A DNA stretch of 64,000 nt, taken from positions 1 to 64,000 of the forward strand of contig CASDVE010000003.1 of assembly GCA_949284175.1 (NCBI GenBank). Direction: 5' to 3'. Below are positions 15,973 to 27,564 of the stretch, piece after piece. Origin of the DNA: an uncultured Eubacteriales bacterium (lineage in GTDB: Bacteria; Bacillota; Clostridia; Lachnospirales; Lachnospiraceae). The stretch's first letter is position 1. Each line of letters begins with the position of its first letter. The notes beneath the pieces are model-generated. The model saw only the letters and a program-made list of their open reading frames with translations, was not told the DNA's origin and did not search any database. The position numbers and the translations under genes were made by a program.

Positions 15973-17475
15973 GTGAGTGCAATCAGTTCAGAAGAAATTA
16001 TTTCCATTCTTCGTGAAGAAATAGAAAATTATGATGCGATCTGTGAAGGTCGTGAAGTCGGTGAAGTTATCTGGGTTGGTGACGGAATCGCAACTATTTA
16101 TGGAATTGACCATGCGATGTATGGTGAAATTGTAACATTTGAAAACGGTGTCAAAGGTATGGTGCAGGATATTAAACGTCATGAAATCGGCTGTATCATT
16201 TTGGGTAAAGACACAGAAATTAAAGAAGGCACAAAAGTCGTTCGTACAGGAAGAAAAGCAGGAGTTCCAGTTGGTGACGCTTTTGTGGGAAGAATTATTG
16301 ATGCTCTTGGTAATCCAATCGATGGACAAGGGGAAATTAAAGCAGACGGTTTCCGTCCAATTGAACAAGAAGCACCAGGAATCGTTGAACGTAAATCTGT
16401 TAGCGTTCCAATGGAAACGGGAATCTTAGCCATTGACTCCATGTTTCCAATTGGTCGTGGACAGCGTGAATTAATCATTGGTGACCGTCAGACAGGAAAA
16501 ACATCCATTGCCATTGAAACGATTTTAAATCAAAAGGGTAAAGATGTTATTTGTATTTATGTGGCGATCGGACAAAAAGCATCCACAGTTGCAAAACTTG
16601 TAACGACATTGAAAAAACATGGAGCTATGGATTACTCTATTATTGTTACATCAACAGCAAGTGACTGTGCAGCGTTACAATATATTGTTCCATATTCAGG
16701 AACAGCTCTTGCTGAATATTTTATGTATCAGGGTAAAGACGTTTTAATCGTATATGATGATTTATCAAAACATGCGGTTGCTTATCGTGCCTTATCTCTG
16801 TTATTAGAGCGTTCTCCAGGACGTGAGGCTTATCCAGGTGACGTATTCTACTTACATTCAAGATTATTAGAGCGTTCTAGCCGTTTAAGTGATGAAGCGG
16901 GCGGTGGTTCTATTACAGCCCTTCCAATCATTGAAACACAGGCAGGTGATGTATCTGCATACATTCCTACAAACGTTATTTCTATTACAGATGGTCAGAT
17001 TTTCTTGGAAACAGATTTATTCTTCTCAGGTATGCGTCCGGCTGTTAACGTTGGTCTTTCTGTATCTCGTGTAGGTGGTGCAGCTCAGACAAAAGCGATG
17101 AAAAAAGCAGCAGGAAGTATTCGTATTGACTTAGCTCAATTCCGTGAAATGGAAGTGTTCACACAGTTTAGTTCTGATCTTGATGCAGCAACAAAAGAAC
17201 AGCTCCAATATGGACGTGGTTTGATGGAATTATTAAAACAGCCATTAGGACGCCCATTAAGTCTACATGAACAAGTTATTACACTTTGTTCTGCAACAAA
17301 CAAAGTATTTCTTGATGTAGAAAATGTAAAAGAGTTCCAAATGGATCTATTAAGCTATATGGATAGAGAACACCCTGAAATCGGAAAAGAGATTGAAGAA
17401 ACAAAAGCATTATCAGATGAGTTAATGAAAAAAATTGTCACTGTGGCAAAAGAGTATAAAGAAAAGATTAGATAA
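15973..17475 (+). CDS. atpA: ATP synthase F1 subunit alpha
   Basis: The 500-residue regulatory nucleotide-binding subunit of F1. It shows the N-terminal beta-barrel, the P-loop GDRQTGKT, the conserved region [20 protein letters not shown] and the VSRVGG catalytic-arginine motif. The GTG at 15973 is preceded at proper distance by GGAGGTG; an in-frame GTG at 15964 overlaps that site and is rejected. It lies in the usual delta-alpha-gamma order. Confidence 0.96.
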   Translation: MSAISSEEIISILREEIENYDAICEGREVGEVIWVGDGIATIYGIDHAMYGEIVTFENGVKGMVQDIKRHEIGCIILGKDTEIKEGTKVVRTGRKAGVPVGDAFVGRIIDALGNPIDGQGEIKADGFRPIEQEAPGIVERKSVSVPMETGILAIDSMFPIGRGQRELIIGDRQTGKTSIAIETILNQKGKDVICIYVAIGQKASTVAKLVTTLKKHGAMDYSIIVTSTASDCAALQYIVPYSGTALAEYFMYQGKDVLIVYDDLSKHAVAYRALSLLLERSPGREAYPGDVFYLHSRLLERSSRLSDEAGGGSITALPIIETQAGDVSAYIPTNVISITDGQIFLETDLFFSGMRPAVNVGLSVSRVGGAAQTKAMKKAAGSIRIDLAQFREMEVFTQFSSDLDAATKEQLQYGRGLMELLKQPLGRPLSLHEQVITLCSATNKVFLDVENVKEFQMDLLSYMDREHPEIGKEIEETKALSDELMKKIVTVAKEYKEKIR

Positions 17476-17492
17476 GATAAGCAGGTGTTGAT

Positions 17493-18425
17493 ATGGCAAA
17501 TATGAAAGAAATCCAGGATCGCAGAAGAAGCATTCAGGATACCATGAAAATCACAAATGCAATGTATATGATTTCTTCCTCTAAAATGAAGAAGGCACAA
17601 AAAGTATTGAAAGATACAGAACCATATTTCTATGCAATGCAAGATGCCATTTCAAGAATTTTGCGACATGCGCCAGAAGTGGATCATATGTATTTTGCAC
17701 CAGAAGGTGCAAGCGCAAAAAAAGAGAAAGATAAAAATATTGGATATATTGTTATTACAGGTGACAAGGGCATGGCAGGTGCTTATAACCATAATGTAAT
17801 TAAGATCGCAGAAGAAAAATTGCAAAGAGAAGGCAATGTTACACTTTTCGTCTTAGGAGAGCTTGGACGCCATTACTTTGCAAGAAAAAAGGTGAATGTG
17901 GATACAAGCGTACGATATACTGTACAACATCCTACCATTCATCGTGCGCGTTCCATTACAACTAAAATGCTTGAATTGTACCTGTCAGGACAATTAGACG
18001 AAGTACACATTATTTATACTGTTATGGAAAGTGCAGTTTCTATGGAAGCAAAAAGTTGGCAACTTCTTCCACTTAAAAAAGAAGGATTCCGTAAAAAGTA
18101 CATTGATCTTTCTAACAAAGAGTTAGCAAAAGAATTGTTGACGGTACATCAAGAGGTTATTACAATGTCCCCATCTGCGGAAGCAGTTCTTGAGGCGGTT
18201 GTTCCTCAATATTTGATCGGTACTATTTATGGATGTCTTGTAGAATCTTATTGTAGTGAACACAATTCTCGTATGATAGCGATGGAATCCTCTACAAAGA
18301 GTGCGAAAGAAATGCTTAACAATCTTTCTATTATGTACAATCGTGCTCGTCAAGCAGCAATTACACAGGAAATTACTGAGGTAATTGGTGGTGCGAAAGC
18401 CCAGAAACGAAAACAAAACTCTTAA
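17493..18425 (+). CDS. atpG: ATP synthase F1 subunit gamma
   Basis: The 310-residue central rotor shaft. It begins MANMKEIQDRRRSIQDTMKI, a typical gamma N-terminus, and ends with the conserved ITQEITEVIGGAKA helix. It is about 20 residues longer than the common form; a charged insertion around residue 70 (SAKKEKDKN) accounts for part of this. It is preceded by gcaggtg. Confidence 0.94.
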   Translation: MANMKEIQDRRRSIQDTMKITNAMYMISSSKMKKAQKVLKDTEPYFYAMQDAISRILRHAPEVDHMYFAPEGASAKKEKDKNIGYIVITGDKGMAGAYNHNVIKIAEEKLQREGNVTLFVLGELGRHYFARKKVNVDTSVRYTVQHPTIHRARSITTKMLELYLSGQLDEVHIIYTVMESAVSMEAKSWQLLPLKKEGFRKKYIDLSNKELAKELLTVHQEVITMSPSAEAVLEAVVPQYLIGTIYGCLVESYCSEHNSRMIAMESSTKSAKEMLNNLSIMYNRARQAAITQEITEVIGGAKAQKRKQNS

Positions 18426-18455
18426 CCGAATCGGAAAAGGAAAGAGAAAGAATAA

Positions 18456-19865
<1,410 letters not shown>

Positions 19866-19904
19866 TGAGCGTCATGCTATGAATAGAGAAAGGAATGTGC
19901 TGTC

Positions 19905-20321
19905 ATGAGTGGATTTGGTTTGAAAATCGTAGCAACGGATAAAGTTTTCTACGAAGGCAGAGGTAAATTTCTTGTGCTTCCTCAGTCAGACGGTGAAATC
20001 GCAATAATGGGAGGTCATGAAGACGCAATGGTTGCCATTGTGCCAGGAGAACTCCGTTTTCAGACTGAAGACAGCGATGAATGGCATCTTGCCGCCGTCA
20101 GCGGTGGTTTTGCACAAGTGATCAACAATCGTGTAACCGTTCTTGTCCTGACCGCAGAGCGTCCAGAAGATATCGATGCAAAACGTGCGAAGGAAGCAAA
20201 AGAGATTGCAGAAGAACAGCTCCGTCAAAAGATGAGCCAGCAACAGTATTATAGAACACAAGCATCGTTATCAAGAGCGATGACACGTTTGAAAGTAAAA
20301 GATCATTCTGTAAATTTATAA
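19905..20321 (+). CDS. atpC: ATP synthase F1 subunit epsilon
   Basis: The 138-residue subunit that links gamma to the c-ring and can inhibit ATP hydrolysis. It has the N-terminal beta-sandwich (LVLPQSDGEIAIMGGHEDAM) and the C-terminal two-helix part (DAKRAKEAKEIAEEQL). It is the last gene of the atp operon and is followed by a strong terminator. Confidence 0.94.
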   Translation: MSGFGLKIVATDKVFYEGRGKFLVLPQSDGEIAIMGGHEDAMVAIVPGELRFQTEDSDEWHLAAVSGGFAQVINNRVTVLVLTAERPEDIDAKRAKEAKEIAEEQLRQKMSQQQYYRTQASLSRAMTRLKVKDHSVNL

Positions 20322-20331
20322 AAAATAAAAA

Positions 20332-20380
20332 AAAGGAATCTAATTTTAACCTTAGGTGAGAAATTAGATTCCTTTTTCTT
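20332..20380 (+). terminator. atp operon terminator
   Basis: A 15-bp perfect stem, AAAGGAATCTAATTT (20332-20346) with AAATTAGATTCCTTT (20361-20375), followed by T residues. It closes the atp operon. Confidence 0.9.
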
Positions 20381-20529
20381 TATATTGGGAACAAAAGAAT
20401 ACCCATTGGAATGTATGATTGTGTGAATTTTTTCTTTAAAGATTGGAAAGATTTTGTATCTATAATTTGCAATTTTGATGTAATATGTTAGGATTAATAC
20501 AAAGAAAAAAATAAGCTAGGAGAAGAGTT

Positions 20530-21135
20530 ATGATTAAAAATATTATTTTTGACGTTGGAAAAGTGTTGGTGGAATACGATCCAGATTCCTATATGAATCG
20601 ATTAGGGTTTGATGCTAAGACGAAGAGAGTACTTAATGAAGCCATGTTTGAAAATCCGTTGTGGAATGAATTTGATCGGGGAGATATGTCAACAGAAGAA
20701 ATATTACAAAAGTTTATTTTTAATGCGCCTGATTATGAAAAAGAAATAATAAAAGCATTTCAAAGTATTGGAGATGCAATAGAATTATTTTCTTATAGTG
20801 TTGATTGGATAAAAGAATTAAAAAACAGAGGATACCGAGTATATATTTTATCAAACTATCCTGAGTTTACCTATGAACAAACAGAGAAAAAAATGAAATT
20901 TTTAGATTATGTAGATGGGACTGTATTCTCTTATTCATGTAAAGTTATAAAGCCAGAAAAGGAGATTTATGAACATTTATGCGAAAAATATTCATTGTTG
21001 CCAGAAGAAAGTGTATTTATTGATGATAGGAATGAAAATATTGCACAAGCAATAAATTTAGGATTTTATGGAATACAATTTAAAGATTATGAACAAGGGA
21101 AAAGTGCTTTAGATAGATTATTAACAAGAAACTAA
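20530..21135 (+). CDS. HAD-superfamily phosphatase (YihX-like)
   Basis: A 201-residue HAD subfamily IA hydrolase acting in the cytosol on a small phosphorylated metabolite. Motif I is FDVGKVLVEYD with nucleophile D8; the second Asp of the usual DxD is Gly, as in YihX-type alpha-glucose-1-phosphatases (FDLGNV). Motif II is ILSNY, the motif III Lys is in KVIKPEKEIY, and motif IV is FIDDRNEN. It has its own aggagaag site and lies 39 bp before the fused LacI regulator, so it may belong to the same regulon. The substrate cannot be told. Confidence 0.85.
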   Translation: MIKNIIFDVGKVLVEYDPDSYMNRLGFDAKTKRVLNEAMFENPLWNEFDRGDMSTEEILQKFIFNAPDYEKEIIKAFQSIGDAIELFSYSVDWIKELKNRGYRVYILSNYPEFTYEQTEKKMKFLDYVDGTVFSYSCKVIKPEKEIYEHLCEKYSLLPEESVFIDDRNENIAQAINLGFYGIQFKDYEQGKSALDRLLTRN

Positions 21136-21174
21136 AGTATAATGTAATGAATATTTGAAAGGCGTGATAAATTT

Positions 21175-23358
21175 ATGGCAACAATATTGGATGTTGCAAA
21201 ATTAGCGGGTGTTTCACAAGGAACCGTCTCCAATGTGTTGAATAATAAGGGAAATGTAAGTGCGAAAAAAATACAGGCAGTAGAAGAAGCTGCAAGGGAA
21301 TTAGGATTTACAATTAATGAACGAGCAAAGATGTTGCGTAAAGGGAGTACAAATCTTATCAGTGTGATTTTACCTAATTTAGAATTTAGTCATTATCGTG
21401 ATTTCTATAATAGTTTTAAATTAAATGTAGAAAAAAGGAGATATTCTACAGAAGTATTGATATCCAATGATAATCCGCAAACGGAAATAGAGTTAATTCA
21501 AAAAGCAAAATCAGCTATGGCAGAAGGAATTATAACGTTTACTTGTTTAGATGAAGCAGAACAGGAATATAAAAAATCCGGAATAAATAAAGTTATATTT
21601 ATTGAACGAAAGCCTAAATTTAGTGCAGAATATTATGGGTTTGAATATGATAAGGCAGGGGAAGAATTAGCTCATTATATAGCTGAGAGGAAAGTACATA
21701 ACTTAGTATTGGTGACATCCTCTGAAAATTTTTCAAATGAGAGAGTGTTTATTGAAGCATTTAGAAAAGTATTGGAAAAAACAGAGGCAGTTGTTCTAAC
21801 ACATGTTGTTACAGATGCCTTTCGGATTTCAAATAGTATTTTGGATATTTTTATATCATCAGATAAAATAGATGCAATTATAACAACAAGTAAAGGATTT
21901 GCTGATAAAATCCATGAAATACAAAGCTCTATGTTTAGTAATAGATATTGCGATATAGTGACGCTTTCACCAGTATATTCATTGCCGGAAAAAAATTTTA
22001 TAAAATATGAATTAAATTATAGTCTTTTAGGAAAGCATGTTGCGGATAGGATTGTTGAATCTGTTAATCAAAAATCGTGGGGTAAAGAACACATATATAA
22101 AAATGATGGTATACGCAGATGGAATCATATTAAATTAAAAGAAAAACAAGCTAAATGTTTGAATGTACTAACCATTGATAGTCCAGAAGCTTTGGCGATG
22201 AAAGGATTAGCACAGCTCTATACAGAAAAGACAGGAACAGAAATAAAGGTGGTGGTTTTATCTTATGATGAAATTTATGAGCAATTGAATAGTGCCAACG
22301 AAATGCAGTTATTTGATATTTTTAGAATTGATATGACTTGGATTTCTTGGTTTGCTGATAAAACACTTAGACCGCTTAATGAGATAGATCCAGAGGTAGG
22401 AAATGTTTTTGAAGAGTATATACCAACATTAGAAAAAAAATATTCCATTGTGAATGATATGATATATGCTCTACCAACATCTCCAAGTTCGCAGATGCTT
22501 TTTTATCGAAAAGATCTTTTTGAAAATGTTGCTATCCAAAGAGTGTTCAGCGAAAAATTCGGAAAAAAATTAAAGGTACCAAAAAATTTTGTGGAATATA
22601 ATCAAATTGCAAAGTTTTTTACAGAATTGCCGAATGAATTACACGATGTTCCAGTAAAGTATGGAACGACGCTCACTTGGGGAAATACGGGAGTGGCTGC
22701 AACAGAATTTTTAACAAGATATTTTAGTCATAAGAAAAACCTTTATAATAAAGAGGGAAAAATTGTATTAAATGATGAGATAGGAATGATTGCTATGGAT
22801 GAGCTGATGGAGATTGTGCCATATACAGAAGGAATTCAAACAAGTTGGTGGACGACATCAGCAAAAGCATTTGCAAATGGTGATGTTGCTATGTCAATTA
22901 TGTTCAGCAATTATGCTTCTGAAATATTAGGAAGTAAATCAAAAATTGTTGATAAGATTGGATTTAGTATGGTTCCGGGTGGGAATCCTGTACTTGGAGG
23001 AGGTGCATTGGCAGTTGCAAAGACATCCAAATATCCAGAGGATGCTTTAGAATTTATCAAATGGGTTACAAAGGAGCCTGTGGCATCTGCGATTGCAGCA
23101 TTAGGAGGAGTATCACCATGTAGGAAAACATATGATAAATATGATATTATTAATACATTTCCGTGGTTAGAATTGACAAAAGAATGTTTTGCAGTTTCAC
23201 AAACTCAGAGAATACCAGAGGGAATGAATATACCATTTGATGAAAGACAATTTTTAAAAATATTAGGTATGGCGGTTAAAGGGGTTGCACTAGGATTAAT
23301 GGAAAAGGAAGAAGCATTGAATCAAGTACAACGCATGATAGAAGAAGAAATACTATAA
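21175..23358 (+). CDS. LacI-type regulator fused to a solute-binding-protein domain
   Basis: A 727-residue protein with three parts: a LacI helix-turn-helix and hinge (TILDVAKLAGVSQGTVSNVL, residues 2-55), a LacI/GalR periplasmic-binding-like domain (about 60-320), and from about residue 329 a complete extracellular solute-binding protein family 1 domain (IYALPTSPSSQMLFYRKDLF, GGALAVAKTSKYPEDALEFI). There is no signal peptide, so the binding protein domain works in the cytosol as part of a regulator. Normal LacI proteins are about 340 residues. It lies 275 bp before an ABC importer whose promoter carries LacI-type palindromes, so it probably controls that operon. The ligand is unknown; two separate sensor domains suggest two inputs. 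Confidence 0.9.
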   Translation: MATILDVAKLAGVSQGTVSNVLNNKGNVSAKKIQAVEEAARELGFTINERAKMLRKGSTNLISVILPNLEFSHYRDFYNSFKLNVEKRRYSTEVLISNDNPQTEIELIQKAKSAMAEGIITFTCLDEAEQEYKKSGINKVIFIERKPKFSAEYYGFEYDKAGEELAHYIAERKVHNLVLVTSSENFSNERVFIEAFRKVLEKTEAVVLTHVVTDAFRISNSILDIFISSDKIDAIITTSKGFADKIHEIQSSMFSNRYCDIVTLSPVYSLPEKNFIKYELNYSLLGKHVADRIVESVNQKSWGKEHIYKNDGIRRWNHIKLKEKQAKCLNVLTIDSPEALAMKGLAQLYTEKTGTEIKVVVLSYDEIYEQLNSANEMQLFDIFRIDMTWISWFADKTLRPLNEIDPEVGNVFEEYIPTLEKKYSIVNDMIYALPTSPSSQMLFYRKDLFENVAIQRVFSEKFGKKLKVPKNFVEYNQIAKFFTELPNELHDVPVKYGTTLTWGNTGVAATEFLTRYFSHKKNLYNKEGKIVLNDEIGMIAMDELMEIVPYTEGIQTSWWTTSAKAFANGDVAMSIMFSNYASEILGSKSKIVDKIGFSMVPGGNPVLGGGALAVAKTSKYPEDALEFIKWVTKEPVASAIAALGGVSPCRKTYDKYDIINTFPWLELTKECFAVSQTQRIPEGMNIPFDERQFLKILGMAVKGVALGLMEKEEALNQVQRMIEEEIL

Positions 23359-23424
23359 AATGAAGTCTCACTAGAACAGGATGCTAGTGGGACTTTATTT
23401 ATGTTTTTGAAGAATATGAAAAAA

Positions 23425-23438
23425 TTATAACGTTATAA
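23425..23438. promoter_or_regulatory. LacI-type operator, upstream site
   Basis: TTATAACGTTATAA is a perfect 14-bp palindrome with the central CG typical of LacI-family operators. It lies 105 bp upstream of the -35 of the importer promoter (from its end at 23438 to 23543). Confidence 0.6.
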
Positions 23439-23542
23439 AAATAAAATGTAAAATAATGGATGAAATAAAAGCAAAAAAAGTATAATTTAATAAAAAAATA
23501 AAATAAAATACAAGAAAAAACATAAAAATAAACAAAAATAGA

Positions 23543-23571
23543 TTGACATATAAGAAAAAATATAGTAATAT
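23543..23571 (+). promoter_or_regulatory. Importer operon promoter
   Basis: TTGACA (23543-23548) and TAATAT (23566-23571) are separated by exactly 17 bp. Transcription would begin near 23578, just before the second operator and about 55 bp before the lipoprotein gene. Confidence 0.8.
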
Positions 23572-23587
23572 TCTCTTGTGATAAAAA

Positions 23588-23602
23588 ATGAAACGTTATA
23601 AA
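23588..23602. promoter_or_regulatory. LacI-type operator, downstream site
   Basis: GAAACGTTATAAAAT shares the AACGTTATAA half with the upstream palindrome and has its centre at 23594/23595. It sits about +10 to +25 of the promoter, where a bound repressor would block transcription; together with the first site it could form a loop. Confidence 0.55.
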
Positions 23603-23633
23603 ATTTAAAAAACAAATAAAAAGGAGAAAAGGT

Positions 23634-24701
23634 ATGAAAAAAAAAGTGACTATGGTTATGGCAGCGCTAATGGCAAGTTTAATGGCAGTATCTTTTGTGG
23701 GATGCGGAAGTTCAGGAAACAGTTCTGAAAAAACTACAGGGGCAAGTGGGGCAAATAACTCTGAAACGATTTGTGTGTATACTAATAATGCTTCGGATGG
23801 AAGAGATGAATGGCTTATAAATAAAGCAAAAGAAGCTGGATTTAATATTCAAGTTGTTGGGTTGGGTGCTTCAGAAGTAACAAATAGAATGATTGCTGAA
23901 AAAAACAATCCCCTTTGTGATGTAGTGTTCGGATTAAATAATATTGAGTATGAAAAATTAAAAGAAGAGGATTGTATTCAACAGTGGAAGCCTGATTGGA
24001 CAGAAACAGTTGATCAAAGTTTAATTGATAAAGATGGATATTATTATCCAGTTACAACGACACCACTGTTATTAATTGGAAATGCTGAGTATAATAATAT
24101 GCCATCTGATTGGACAGATCTTGCAAAAGATGAGTATAAAGGACTTTACCAATTACATCCATTAGGTGGAGGAACTGCAAATACTGTTTATGCAAGTATT
24201 GTTAGTCGCTATAAAGATCCAAATGGAGAGCTAGGAGTTTCTGAGGAAGGCTGGGAAATTGCAGCTAAAATCATTGGAAATGCCCATAATATTGCAGAAG
24301 GTGAAGATTCCATTGGTGAAATAATTGACGGAACTTATCCTCTTGATCAGCATTGGGCTTCTGGTGTACTAACAGAAGAAAAAACACGCGATTATAAATT
24401 CCAAATTATGACACCAGAAGTTGGAGTACCTTTTGTAGTGGAATCTTTAGCAATAGCAAAAGATACAGATAAATACGACCGTTGTGTTGAATTCTGTAAT
24501 TGGCTTGGTTCAGCAGATATGCAGTTAGAATGGTCTGATAATTTTGGAACAATTCCATGTCAAAAAGATGCACTTGAAAATGTTGGAAGTGATATTAGAG
24601 AGTTAATGGGTAAATTAAAATCACAGGAATTAGATTGGCAGTTTATAGCTGAAAATGTTGATGCTTGGGTAGAAAAAGCAGAATTAGAGTTTGTTAAATA
24701 A
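23634..24701 (+). CDS. ABC importer solute-binding lipoprotein (Fe3+/phosphonate/polyamine type)
   Basis: A 355-residue lipoprotein with a signal peptide and lipobox SFVGC (C24), then a Ser/Gly-rich linker and a family 1/6 type solute-binding fold (ICVYTNNASDGRDEWLINKA). The fold and its partners resemble the AfuA/FbpA, PotD and aminoethylphosphonate-binding group. It is the first gene after the LacI-operator promoter (ribosome-binding site aaaaaggag). The neighbouring GDPD and HAD genes suggest a phosphorus-containing ligand such as a glycerophosphodiester, but that is inference. Confidence 0.88.
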   Translation: MKKKVTMVMAALMASLMAVSFVGCGSSGNSSEKTTGASGANNSETICVYTNNASDGRDEWLINKAKEAGFNIQVVGLGASEVTNRMIAEKNNPLCDVVFGLNNIEYEKLKEEDCIQQWKPDWTETVDQSLIDKDGYYYPVTTTPLLLIGNAEYNNMPSDWTDLAKDEYKGLYQLHPLGGGTANTVYASIVSRYKDPNGELGVSEEGWEIAAKIIGNAHNIAEGEDSIGEIIDGTYPLDQHWASGVLTEEKTRDYKFQIMTPEVGVPFVVESLAIAKDTDKYDRCVEFCNWLGSADMQLEWSDNFGTIPCQKDALENVGSDIRELMGKLKSQELDWQFIAENVDAWVEKAELEFVK

Positions 24702-24799
24702 TATAAGATGATAGAAAGATAAATATATTTAGTTATGGGTGTTTCGATAGGACTTTTAGCATTCATAGAAACACTTTTTTTAAAATGAGGAATAAATAT

Positions 24800-25804
24800 A
24801 TGATTAAATTTGAAGAAATCGAAATCAAATATGGGAATTTTATTGCAGTTGAAAATCTCAACCTAGAGATTAAAAAAGGTGAGTTTTTTACATTTTTAGG
24901 TCCGAGTGGATGCGGTAAAACCACATCATTACGAACATTAGTCGGTTTTATTACGCCATCAAAAGGAAAAATTATTGTAGGAGATGAAGATGTAACAAAT
25001 TTACCAGTAGAGAAACGAAACATAGGAATGGTTTTTCAAAGTTATGCTTTGTTTCCAACGATGACAGTATATGATAATATTGCATTTGGATTAAAAGTGA
25101 AGAAAGTTTCAAAAAAGAAAATTGATGAAAAGGTACGAGAAGTTGCAAAGAAAATAAAAATTACAGATGAACAACTTAAGAAGAATGTGTCAGAGTTATC
25201 AGGGGGACAACAACAAAGAGTTGCATTGGCTAGAGCAATTGTATTGGAGCCGGATATTCTTTGCTTAGATGAACCTTTATCCAATTTAGATGCTAAATTG
25301 AGAATTGAATTAAGAAGAGAGTTGAAACGTCTTCAAAAAGAATTAGGTATTACTACTTTATATGTGACTCATGATCAGGAGGAAGCACTCACCCTATCAG
25401 ATAGGATTGCTGTATTTAATAATGGATACATTGAACAAGTGGGAACTCCATATGAAATCTATAATCATTCAAAGAGTGAATTTGTATGTGATTTTATTGG
25501 AGATATTAATAGACTTGGTAAAGAAATTCTTAATGAAATTAATTCACAATTAAATACAAAGTTTGATACAACAAAAATGGGATTCATAAGACTTGAACGC
25601 TGTACAGAGAAGAAAGGAGAAGGATTTGCCAAATTAAATGGGAAAGTTATAGATTTGGAATTTAATGGAGTGTTGACAAAATATACATTATTATGCAATA
25701 GAGAAAAAATTAAATATCTAGAGAAAAACGATGGGTTTAGTTTTTATAATTTAAATGATAATGTAGATATCTATATTAATCCTAAAGATATTTTACAATT
25801 TTAG
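24800..25804 (+). CDS. ABC importer ATPase (PotA/FbpC-like)
   Basis: A 334-residue ATPase of the polyamine/iron/phosphonate importer class. Walker A GPSGCGKTT, Q-loop FQSYALFPTMTV, signature LSGGQQQR, Walker B ILCLDEPLSNLD and H-loop VTHDQEE are all present; residues beyond about 240 form a degenerate TOBE-like regulatory tail. The ATG at 24800 (MIKFEEIEIKYG) is preceded by GAGGA (24786-24790); the upstream in-frame ATG (24785) has no site. It is in the same transcript as the lipoprotein and permease. Confidence 0.92.
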   Translation: MIKFEEIEIKYGNFIAVENLNLEIKKGEFFTFLGPSGCGKTTSLRTLVGFITPSKGKIIVGDEDVTNLPVEKRNIGMVFQSYALFPTMTVYDNIAFGLKVKKVSKKKIDEKVREVAKKIKITDEQLKKNVSELSGGQQQRVALARAIVLEPDILCLDEPLSNLDAKLRIELRRELKRLQKELGITTLYVTHDQEEALTLSDRIAVFNNGYIEQVGTPYEIYNHSKSEFVCDFIGDINRLGKEILNEINSQLNTKFDTTKMGFIRLERCTEKKGEGFAKLNGKVIDLEFNGVLTKYTLLCNREKIKYLEKNDGFSFYNLNDNVDIYINPKDILQF

Positions 25805-25814
25805 AGGTGATCCG

Positions 25815-27557
25815 ATGAATGAATTAATAACAAAATTAAAAAAAGGAAATGTTAATATTCTGGGATTATTGCTAAAAATTATTTTAATATGGTTTATTGT
25901 TGCGTTCCTCATATTTCCTAATATTAATCTTCTTTTAGATGTATTTATAAAGGATGGTCACTTTTCAACAGAAGCTGTGACTAAAATTATGAAATCAAAA
26001 CGTGCAATTAGTAGTTTACAAAATAGTTTTATATTAGCATTTGCATCAATTATTACCGTTAATATTGCGGGTATCTTAACAGTGTTATTTACAGAATATT
26101 TTGATATTAAGGGAGCAAAAATTTTAAGTTTGGGATTCATGACTACACTTATTTATAGTGGTGTAGTATTAGTTACTGGTTATAAATTCGTATATGGAAA
26201 AACTGGTATTGTAACAAAAGTGCTAATGAATTTTTTCCCTAATATGAATCCAGAATGGTTTGTCGGATTTGGAGCAGTTTTGTTTATCATGACGTTTTCA
26301 GGAACATCAAATCATATGATGTTTTTGACAAATGCAGTTCGAAGTCTAGATTATCATACAATTGAAGCAGCAAAAAATATGGGAGCGCCACAATGGATGA
26401 TTTTGTTTAAAATTGTGCTTCCAACAATGGCACCAACTATTTTTGCGACAACTATTTTAACTTTCTTAGCAGCATTGAGTACAATGTCTGGTCCATTGAT
26501 TGTTGGAGGTCCTGATTTCCAGACAATTAATCCTATGATTAAAGTATTTGCAGGAATGCAAAATTCGAGAGAGATTGCGGCATTATTGGCTATTATTCTC
26601 GGATTAGCTACCTCAGTTTTGTTGATTATAATGCAGAAAATAGAAAAAAAGGGAAATTATATATCAGTATCAAAAACGAAAGCGAAGCTTGTAAAACAAA
26701 AAATAGAAAATCCAGTGTTAAATGTTGTTGCCCATATTATTGCTTATGTTATGCTTATTATTTATATGCTTCCGATTTTGAATGTATTAGTATTTTCATT
26801 TACTGATGGTATTACAATTAAGACTGGAGAAATTACAGCTAATTCCTTTACACTTGATAATTATAAAAAATTATTTCAATCACCATTAGCATATAAACCA
26901 TATCTTGTCAGTGTTGTATATTCTTTAATAGCTGCATTGCTTGTAGCGCTAATTGCGATAGCAGTAGCTAGAATTGTGACAAAAGCCAAAAATAAACTGG
27001 ATACATTATTAGAACCAGCAATTTTAATCCCTTGGTTATTGCCATCAACAATGATTGCATTAGGTTTAATGATGACATATGATGCTCCAAGAGCAATTTT
27101 AGGAAATCATGTATTAATTGCTACTCCTACAATTATGTTAATAGCATATGTAATTATTAAAATACCGTTTTCATATCGAATGGTTCGTGCTGCATTTATA
27201 GGATTGGATGGCAATATGGAAGAAGCAGCAAAAGTGATGGGAGCAAAACCTTTTTATACGATGAGAAAAGTTATTCTTCCAATTATTATGCCAGTAGTGC
27301 TTGCTGTTATTGTGCTGAATTTTAATAGTTTATTATCAGAATATGATCTATCCGTATTTTTATATCATCCATCTTATCAACCATTGGGAATTGTTATCAA
27401 ACTTGCAACAGATGAAACAGCAACGGTTGATGCACAGGCAATGGCATTTGTATACACTGTGATATTAATGATTATTTCTACCTTTGCATTGTGGTTAGGG
27501 CATTATGACGGTTTAGAAAAAATTAAAATACTATTAAAAAAAATAAGAAAAGGATGA
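25815..27557 (+). CDS. ABC importer permease, two permease units fused
   Basis: A 580-residue inner-membrane protein with about 12 helices, made of two tandem binding-protein-dependent permease units as in FbpB/AfuB and aminoethylphosphonate permeases. Each half carries an EAA loop that contacts the ATPase: EAAKNMGAPQWMILFKIVLP and EAAKVMGAKPFYTMRKVILP. Ten bases separate it from the ATPase gene; the ribosome-binding site is agaggtgat. One such protein replaces the usual permease pair, completing the importer. Confidence 0.92.
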   Translation: MNELITKLKKGNVNILGLLLKIILIWFIVAFLIFPNINLLLDVFIKDGHFSTEAVTKIMKSKRAISSLQNSFILAFASIITVNIAGILTVLFTEYFDIKGAKILSLGFMTTLIYSGVVLVTGYKFVYGKTGIVTKVLMNFFPNMNPEWFVGFGAVLFIMTFSGTSNHMMFLTNAVRSLDYHTIEAAKNMGAPQWMILFKIVLPTMAPTIFATTILTFLAALSTMSGPLIVGGPDFQTINPMIKVFAGMQNSREIAALLAIILGLATSVLLIIMQKIEKKGNYISVSKTKAKLVKQKIENPVLNVVAHIIAYVMLIIYMLPILNVLVFSFTDGITIKTGEITANSFTLDNYKKLFQSPLAYKPYLVSVVYSLIAALLVALIAIAVARIVTKAKNKLDTLLEPAILIPWLLPSTMIALGLMMTYDAPRAILGNHVLIATPTIMLIAYVIIKIPFSYRMVRAAFIGLDGNMEEAAKVMGAKPFYTMRKVILPIIMPVVLAVIVLNFNSLLSEYDLSVFLYHPSYQPLGIVIKLATDETATVDAQAMAFVYTVILMIISTFALWLGHYDGLEKIKILLKKIRKG

Positions 27558-27564
27558 TGAAAAA

